DNA of 64,000 nt from Montifringilla adamsi. Its lineage: Eukaryota; Chordata; Aves; Passeriformes; Passeridae. The stretch lies in contig JAGGNK010012559.1 in NCBI GenBank assembly GCA_017590115.1, forward strand, positions 3,021,236 through 3,085,235. Reading direction: 5' to 3'. The notes beneath the pieces are model-generated. The model worked only from the letters and a program-made list of their open reading frames with translations, did no database searches and was not told the DNA's origin. Positions 56,633 to 64,000 of the stretch are shown one piece after another (the stretch's first letter is position 1; every line of letters starts with the position of its first letter). The translations under genes and the position numbers were made by a program.

Positions 56633-59423
56633 TTCTCCAGCCATGACAAGGGGTTTGTTAGTGGATGTGACTTTCCAGTGCAGCAACAGGGAGTGAGGAG
56701 TGAGATGTCACCCACTGCTCCCCCCAGGGCAGGCAGGGAGGCTGGGGACACTGGGTACCCTTCTGGCTGCACTGCCAGCTCTGGAAACCAGTGGCTGCCA
56801 GCGCCAGGATGCTTTCCCAGGAGAGTGAGGTTCTGGGAATGTCAGCTCCTTAATTAACCCTGGGCCTTGTCACCTTCCTGGTGTGTGAACCCCCGGACCC
56901 GCTCTGCATCTGCCCCCGAGGGAGAGTGAGAAAAGTTAATGAACTACGTTCTTCAGATTCACACAGAAGCTCCCCTGCTTCCCTGTGCCAAGCAACCTGA
57001 GAGATTCCCACAGCCTAATCTCTGGAGAGAGACAGACTGTCTCGTGACTCTGCAAGTGCCACAGATCCCAGGCGGGTGGATCTGCCCTCCGGTGCCACGC
57101 AGAGATTCTTTAATTAAAGCCAAGGTTGCCATGGTGGGGTCCCGGAGCTCCTGACAGATCCGGGCTGGGGAACAACGGCCAGCACACAATCTCATTAGCA
57201 CCTGCAGCTCCAGCTGGTTATTGGATTGGGCTGCTTTGAATTTCTATTGTGTGGCCTCCTGGTTCTCACCCCTCTGGAGACACGAGGAGCAGGTTTGGGG
57301 CACGTTTCAATCACCCCTGCTCTGCCTGGCACAGGCACATCCCAGTGTGACAGGAGCCTCTCTGTCGGTGCTGGAGGAGCAGCAGCTTCTGCTCAGGCCT
57401 TGGGAATGAGGCAGGTTCTGGTGAGCTTTGCCAGGCATGGATATCTGTTATCACAGCAGCTCTGCGGGGGGAGGAAGGAGCAGGTTCTGCCCTCAGCCCA
57501 GGGAAGAGCTGCTGGCAGACAGCAGAGCATCTGGCACTCACCTCTGCAGTGGGAGGGGACAGTTCTCTTACGGCTCCCAGCGCTGCTGCCCACACCCCCA
57601 GGCAGTGGCTGCCATCAAGGTGACCATCCCACGGGGGACCAGTCACAGCTGGGGAGTGGGAGCAGGTCACACTGCTGCACAGGGACAGGGGGCTGCAGGC
57701 CAGTGCGTGCTGTAAGCAAAGGGACAGGATGGAGAGGTGCCTCCCCTCCCATCCCATTATCCCATCCCACCCCATCCCATTATCCCACCCCATCCCATCC
57801 CATCCCATCCCAGGATGGCCATGCTGGGGATTTCCCTGTCCACCAGCACACATCCCCTCTGCTGAAGCACCGATGAGATCTCTGGGTCTGTTCCTTCACC
57901 ACATTCCTGGCAGACAGAATTCACCTTTCTGCAGTGTATTTTCCAGCTTTATTTCTGAACTGGAAGAAAACCAGGGTGATCCAACCCCAAAGCCAGGCCG
58001 GGAGCATTGGGGCACCAGCCTGAGCTCCAGCACTCACTGAAGGGCAGAGATCTGCTGTCCCACATCCTGCACCCCACCCTGCTGTGCCCTCCCACCCCAG
58101 GCTGTCTCCGTGGCCAGTGCAATTTCCAGAGTGGGTGTGCTGAGCCTCAGAGGCACCCTGGAGGAGCCGGGCAGCACTTGCTGTGGCTGCTGTTGTGCTT
58201 CCAATTAGCTCACATCTGCTGCTGCTCTCCGAGCAACCACCCCACCTCGAGCGCCTGCAAGTGATTTGGTGCAGCAATAACAGAAATCACGAAACCTGAA
58301 ATGAATCTAAACAAAAGGAATCTTTCAAATCACCCTTAACCCGTTGAAGGCCAGGCCCTGTGTGCAAGCAAAGGTTTGGATGTGCTCCATGACACAGAAG
58401 CAGCTTCTTCACGCACTTCTTGGTGACCCACAGGAGCCCCCAGAGGCACAGCTGGCCCAGGCTCCCCAGCACAGTGGGTTTTTTGTGTTGGGTGTGTCTG
58501 ACACAGATGTGTGGGGCAGCCCCCACAGCATCAGCCTCTGCTGCTCTCCCAGCCTCCCAAACTGGGAGGTCCACAGTGACCCTTGATTGCAGGTTCTAGA
58601 GTTTTCCATCTAGGAAAAGGAAGGAAGGAACAGATAGAAGGAAGGAACAGATTTGCACTGGGAAAGTTGCTGTTCTGCCCTTCCATCCATGTCTTGTGAT
58701 GCAAGATTTAATGCCTCCTTGGCTTATATATGCTGCTCCAGGCTCCACCTTTCAGGCCAGGCTCCTCCTGGGATGGCGAGACAGTTCTCACATGGATTCT
58801 TTGGTCCCCAGAGGATCATCTGGATGCTGTGATTGAGCAGCAGAGAGCAGCAGCCATGACCTCAGCCCATGAATGGAGCTGTCCTACTCCACAGCCACTC
58901 TGGGGTTCCTGCCCTGGAAGCTCCAGATGTCCACAGCAGTTTTATTACTCTACTCCAGAATTCTCAAAGGCCCAAATACATAAATAATAAAGCTGCTTTT
59001 TTTTTTTTTTTTTAATTATGTCAGGAACGCACCAGCTTCTTTCAATATAGCCCAATTCTGAGGCATTTCTGTGGGTTGTTGCAAATGACCTCCAAGCAGG
59101 AGGTTAATGCTGGTGGTTGTGGTTAGCAGTCACCCACGAGCTGGAGGCTCCTGACACTGCTAACAAGGCACATGTGTGGGAGCAGAGGATGAGGCGTGTG
59201 GCAGCACCAGGATTTCCTGTGTTTTGGGAGGGCTGAAGCTCCCTGGCAGCACCAGATGCCAGGGCTCAGGTTTCCCTGACCTGCTGCAGCAGGATCCAGA
59301 CATGTGGCACTGGGCTGGCAGCAGGATGGTGCAGCCACACCAGGCCAGTGGCAGCTCTGGGGCAGCCAGTGCTGGCATGGAGGAGCCTCCTGCAGCCAAG
59401 AACCTCTGGAAGGGAAGCTCATG
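56633..59423. other. Intergenic, no gene recognised
   Basis: Unique-looking sequence with a pentamer run at 57748-57812, GGAAGGAA repeats near 58618-58650 and a T18-type run near 58997-59015. No coding signal seen. Confidence 0.5.
57748..57812 (+). repeat. (CATCC/CATCCC) short tandem repeat
   Basis: About 65 bp of ATCCC-type pentamers with occasional ATTATCCC interruptions. Confidence 0.9.
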
Positions 59424-60297
59424 GGGGGCAACACCTTTCTCCCTCTCCCCGACATGTGCTCTCCTTTTCTGGTGGTCTCCATCACTAAGGGGCACAGGGC
59501 TCACATTTGGGCTGAAGATCCACCTCCAGCTAAGGCTGGTTGTGCTCTAATATTGGTTATTTCATCACAGAACCCCTTGTGCTGGGACCTGCCTGGCTGA
59601 GCATCTCCCCACCCTGCCCTTGCAGCCTTTGTGTTCCAGCAGCAGAGAGGGCACAGTGACCCACCCTCTCCTGTTCCCTGCTCTGCTCATTCCCAGGCTC
59701 CCAAATTCCCAAATAAGCTCAACCCCAGCCTGTGTGGCCACCTGGGGACACAAGTGCAGAGCAGAGAACCGGGCATGGATTCCTCACATGGGGAATGCCA
59801 GCAGTCCCACACCCAGCAGGGACTCAATTCCTGTATCCCCCCTAGGAGTGTGGGTGCCATATGGGCAACACCTTTTTCCCTCTCCCCCAGTTGTGCTCTC
59901 CTTTTCTGGTGGTCTCCATCACTAAGGGGCACAGGGCTCACATTTGGGCTGAAGATCCACCTCCAGCTAAGGCTGGTTGTGCTCTAATATTGGTTATTTC
60001 ATCACAGAACCCCTTGTGCTGGGACCTGCCTGGCTGAGCATCTCCCCACCCTGCCCTTGCAGCCTTTGTGTTCCAGCAGCAGAGAGGGCACAGTGACCCA
60101 CCCTCTCCTGTTCCCTGCTCTGCTCATTCCCAGGCTCCCAAATTCCCAAATAAGCTCAACCCCAGCCTGTGTGGCCACCTGGGGACACAAGTGCAGAGCA
60201 GAGAACCGGGCATGGATTCCTCACATGGGGAATGCCAGCAGTCCCACACCCAGCAGGGACTCAATTTCTGTATCCCCCCTAGGAGTGTGGGTGCCAT
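59424..60297 (+). repeat. 437-bp tandem duplication, two nearly identical copies
   Basis: Copy 1 is about 59424-59860 and copy 2 is 59861-60297. Matching points are exactly 437 bp apart at several places (for example CTCCTTTTCTGG at 59461 and 59898, and GGTGCCAT ending at 59860 and 60297). Few differences are visible beyond the first 35 bp of each copy. The repeat holds no recognised gene. It is either a recent duplication or an assembly error. Confidence 0.9.
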
Positions 60298-61254
60298 AAC
60301 ACAATTTGGGGGGGTAAAAAGGAGCATTAGAGATGATTTATGTAATAAATTAATGCCCACCTTTCCAGAGAGGTGTCAGATCAGGAAAGGTTGGGAAGGA
60401 TGAAGGGCAGGAAGAAGGTGAGCTCCCCCACAGAAAGGTGCCTTGTCTCCTCAAATCTGCATATTTATGAAACCCATTCTCATCTGTCTCAGTCAGATCA
60501 ATCACTCCAAGCCCAGAATTTTCAGGAATGCTCCTTACAACTTGGGCACTGCTTTGACAAACTGCACTGCCAAAGCAATGCCCTTTTTACAGCAGCAGTG
60601 TCAGTTTGCTATCACGCTGTAACAGCTACTTTTGCAGAGGGGAATCTGCACTTCTTTTCCTCTGCAGTCACAGTAAATGTGTTTTTCACTTTCTTACCAT
60701 GCTTAAAAATAGCATTAAGTTTTTGCTGATCACATGATTGAAAAAAAAAAAAAAAGACAAACTGAATGATGCAGGGAGTAAAACCATGTGGCACAGTAAA
60801 AACAAATTAGGCTCACATATGTTTTGTGTAACCCTCAAGACTTGTCTGTATTAGATATCGGTAATGAAAAGAATATTAAACTCTAACAGCACAGAATGCC
60901 ATATGCTGAGGAATTCAAAGAGGAACAATGCATTTGCACAGGATGCTCCTGAATGGAAAATGCCCACAAATGAGCATTTTTTTTTTCCTTAGCTGTGGAA
61001 AAAACCCCAACCTATCACTCTTCTACTGTTCCATAGCTTTCTAGCAAGCTTTTAGGCACTGCTGTCACATCACTGGAAGGTCTCTGTGCAGTCATCCCGT
61101 GGTGCAGGGAGGCTGGGACACAGGTTGGGAATGGCCACGTGCACAGCAGGGGGAGCAGCATGGACCAGGGGCTCTCGTCTGACCCCCAGCTCAGTGATGG
61201 CCACAGGAAACAGCCTTGGGTTTGCCCTGCACACCAGGGAGAGGCATGGTCCCC
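60298..61254. other. Intergenic, no gene recognised
   Basis: A+T-rich unique sequence with an A15-type run near 60740. No coding signal. Confidence 0.5.
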
Positions 61255-62600
61255 ATCCCTCTCCCCATCCCCATCCCCTCCCATCCCTATCCCTATCCCT
61301 ATCCCTATCCCTATCCCTATCCCTATCCCTATCCCTATCCCTATTCCCACCCCTATCCCCATTCCCATCCCCGTCCCCATCCCCATCCCCATTTCCATCC
61401 CTATCCCTATCTCTATCTCCATCCCCCTGTCTCCATCCCCATCCCCATCCTCTCCCCACCATCCCCATGTCTCTATTTCCTTACCCATCATGTCTCCATC
61501 CCCGTCCCCCATCCCCTCCCTACCACCCCCATCCTTATCCCCATATCTCCTTCCCCATTCCCATCATGTCTCCATCCCCCCTCCCATCCCCATCCCCATC
61601 CCCAACCCCATCCCCATGTCTCCTTCCCCATTCCCATCCCTGTGTCCCCATCCCCATTCCCATCCTTATCCCTATCTCTATCCCCATCATGTCTCCATCC
61701 CCATCCCATGTCCCCATGCCCTCCCTACCATCCCCATCCCTATCCCCATATCTCCTTCCCCATTCCCATCATGTCCCCATACCCTCCCCACCACCCCCAT
61801 TCACATCTCCATCCTCTCCCCATCCCCATTCCCATCCCCACTCCCATCATGTCTCCATCTCCATCCCCATCCCCATCCTCATCCTCATCCCCATTCTGAT
61901 CCTCATGTCCCCATCCCCTCCCCACCATCCCCATCCCCATCTCCATCCCGTCCCCACCATCCCCATCCCCATCCTCTTCCCACCATCCCATCCCTGTATC
62001 CCCATCCCCTCCCCACCATCCCCATCCTCTCCCCACCATCCCCTCCCCACTATCCCCATCCCCTTCCCACCATCCCATCCCTGTATCCCCATCCCCTCCC
62101 CACCATCCCCATCCTCTCCCCACCATCCCCTCCCCACTATCCCCATCCCCTTCCCACCATCCCATCCCTGTATCCCCATCCCCTCCCCACCATCCCCATC
62201 CTCTCCCCACCATCCCCTCCCCACTATCCCCATCCCCTTCCCACCATCCCATCCCTGTATCCCCATCCCCTCCCCACCATCCCCATCCTCTCCCCACCAT
62301 CCCCTCCCCACTATCCCCATCCCCTTCCCACCATCCCATCCCTGTATCCCCATCCCCTCCCCACCATCCCCATCCTCTCCCCACCATCCCCTCCCCACTA
62401 TCCCCATCCCCTTCCCACCATCCCATCCCTGTATCCCCATCCCCTCCCCACCATCCCCATCCTCTCCCCACCATCCCCTCCCCACTATCCCCATCCCCTT
62501 CCCACCATCCCATCCCTGTATCCCCATCCCCTCCCCACCATCCCCATCCTCTCCCCACCATCCCATCCCTGTATCCCCATCCCGTCCCCACCATCCCCAC
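61255..62600 (+). repeat. C-rich satellite: CCCTAT hexamers, CCCCAT variants and an 87-bp higher-order repeat
   Basis: Three zones. At 61283-61345 there are about ten perfect CCCTAT hexamers, one base from the telomeric CCCTAA. At 61346-61980 there are drifting CCCCAT, CATGTCTCC and CCTTCC units. At about 61985-62600 there is an 87-bp higher-order repeat: CTGTATCC recurs at 61994, 62081, 62168, 62255, 62342, 62429 and 62516 with no visible change between units. As 87 is a multiple of three, open frames of 546 and 516 codons (Pro, Ser, His, Ile) run through it; they are artefacts. The minus strand is a dense G-run sequence able to form quadruplexes. Confidence 0.95.
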
Positions 62601-63600
62601 CCCGCTGTGTGCCCCCGGGCCAGCCCCGGGCAGGAGCTCTCGCGTTTCTCCTCCTGTTTACGAGCTGTGAGTGGGGATCCTCGCCGTGACTCACCGCCCG
62701 CAGCCACGGCTCAACCACAACTGTAACTTTCCAGTTTGCCTCAGAAACAGGGGGGAGGGCAGTGTGGAGGGGGAAGAGCTGGAAAATGTTAGGAAAAGGC
62801 AGCAAAGTCTCTAAAGAGACCAGAGGCAGCTGAGAAAAACAACAAATGGCCTTAGTAGGATACTAACATTTTAACAAGAATTCCTTTAATTTAATCACAA
62901 TAAGATTCACCAAGAGGAGGAAGAAGCAGAAAGTTTCATCTGAGCATTTAATGAAAAAATCTTCACAGGCCAGTGCTGCTGCAATTAATTCCCCTTGGTG
63001 GAGTTTCCATGTGCACCTCTGGAGTCAGAGCTTTCACGCCTTGGCATTCGCAGAGCAGCCAAAGGCTTGGCCGAGATTAATTTGCTTTAATCTTCTGTGT
63101 CTCCCTCTGATGTTGGTGGCATCACAGCCATGCCACAGCCACTCTCTGGGATGTCCCAGGCAGAAACACAGGAGGCAGCAGGAGGATCTCTTGGGGAGAG
63201 CAGCATCCACAAGGCTCCTTGTCCCTGTCCCTGTGAGACCCCAGGGTGCTCACAAGGGAGCTGGCAGTGCCATGCCCGCAGTGGGCACTGGGGTGTCACA
63301 GCTGGCAAGAGCTGCCCTTGCCCTGCAAATAAAATAAACTCATTTGGGTTGGACACGGAGAGCAGATTTTAGTGCCCCTGTGCTCAGTGGTGGTGCAGAG
63401 CAGCCCGAGTCAGACAATGCAAGTGACACGTCCTAAACAGCATTTTTAAAGGCTCAAAGCAAGCTTGTAAAGATTTTATTTGTACACGAGGCTGTAATGA
63501 ATAAAGGAGCTGGCACTGCCGCCTCCGCCACCCTCCGGGAGCCCTGTCTGCCTTCCTGGGGGAGCAGCGGCCGTGACAGCACAGCCTTGGTGGCTGGGCA
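62601..63600. other. Intergenic, no gene recognised
   Basis: Unique-looking sequence, A+T-rich at 62820-63000. No exon recognised. Confidence 0.5.
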
Positions 63601-63990
63601 GTTGGGGACAGGGCATGGGGGACAGGGGACAGGGGACAGGGCACGGGGAACAAGGGGCAGGGGACAAGGCATGGGGGACAGGGGACAGGGGACAGGACAC
63701 GGGGAATGGTGCACAGGGCACAGGGCCTGGGGCACAAGGGACAGAGCAAAAGGCATGTGGCACTGGGGACAGGGCAGAGGGGACAGGGCACGTGGCACAA
63801 GGGACAGGGCACAGGGCATGGGGCATGGGGAACAGGGGACAGCGCACAGGGGACAGGGAACAGGGATCAGGGCACAGGACATGGGGCACAGGGGACAGGA
63901 GACAAGGGACAGGGGTCAGAGCATAGAAGACAGGGCACGGGGCTCAGGGCACAGGGGACAGGGCACAGGGGACAGGGCACAGGGGACAGG
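63601..63990 (+). repeat. Minisatellite, GGGACAGGGCACA units, running to near the window edge
   Basis: Irregular 7- and 14-bp units made of GGGACA and GGGCACA blocks over about 390 bp. The last visible units are the most regular. It ends about 10 bp before the window edge, so its true end is probably but not certainly inside the window. Confidence 0.9.
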
Positions 63991-64000
63991 CAGATGTTCT

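Noticed and set aside
55345..56772. Cys/Val/Tyr-rich frames of up to 435 codons on the minus strand
   Set aside because: They are the complement of the CA/GATA satellite. Comparable frames are open on both strands, as expected from composition.
61283..61345. Interstitial telomere repeat
   Set aside because: The hexamer is CCCTAT, not CCCTAA, in every copy. It may share an origin but is not a telomere repeat as it stands.
61086..62726. Open frames of 546 and 516 codons rich in Pro, Ser, His and Ile (plus strand), with 286-codon Gly/Asp frames on the minus strand
   Set aside because: They run through CCCTAT/CCCCAT simple repeats and an 87-bp tandem unit. The unit length is a multiple of three, so several frames stay open on both strands. 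No start context, splice structure or domain supports coding.
17746..64000. RSPO1 exons on the plus strand, expected by human synteny
   Set aside because: I looked for the cysteine-rich furin-like exon patterns and found none. In human the gene lies a similar distance away, so it may lie beyond the window.
1..64000. tRNA, rRNA, CRISPR array or bacterial operon
   Set aside because: No tRNA-like cloverleaf, rRNA core or spaced palindromic repeat pattern was recognised, and the genome type is vertebrate.

Overview
The window looks like avian, probably songbird, nuclear DNA. The reasons are two compact intron-bearing genes with a known vertebrate neighbour relationship, a CpG island on their shared promoter, several solo LTRs of types I recognise from passerine genomes (from memory, not searched), and many GC-rich minisatellites of the sort common on bird microchromosomes. 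There is no bacterial-style gene content. Nearly all long open frames outside the two genes are repeats read through or chance frames.

Genes lie only at 11.6-17.2 kb. A ten-exon gene on the minus strand (coding 15359 down to 11722, 300 aa) encodes borealin, a subunit of the chromosomal passenger complex (CDCA8, or less likely its paralogue borealin-2). Head to head with it on the plus strand is a four-exon gene (15499-16411, 141 aa) for AIRIM (C1orf109), a subunit of a ribosome-maturation AAA-ATPase complex. CDCA8 and C1orf109 are also adjacent and divergent in human 1p34.3, so the pair is a conserved bidirectional unit. The start codons are about 140 bp apart inside a CpG island that holds a CCAAT box and a CHR-like element, the usual marks of G2/M control on the borealin side.

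The left flank (1-11.5 kb) holds a 21-bp-unit minisatellite at about 3.07-3.57 kb and a solo LTR (4681-5128); no exon of the expected neighbour EPHA10 was found. The right flank (17-64 kb) is gene-free as far as I can see. It is a patchwork of unique sequence, at least five LTR families, a 437-bp near-identical tandem duplication (59.4-60.3 kb), and satellite arrays that become denser to the right: 32.1, 48.0, 51.7, 55.6-56.6, 61.3-62.6 and 63.6-64.0 kb. Short A+T-rich stretches with homeodomain-like or palindromic motifs (near 23.06, 37.6 and 47.5 kb) are candidate regulatory elements, possibly for RSPO1, which lies beyond C1orf109 in human but has no exon that I could find here.

Limits: no database search, alignment or repeat masking was possible. 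Exon borders come from GT-AG sites, reading frame and remembered human protein sequences. Repeat family names are deliberately loose. I found no convincing new biological system; the best leads are the shortened AIRIM with its in-frame mini-intron, the LTR-LTR tandem, the 87-bp higher-order satellite and the perfect palindromes.
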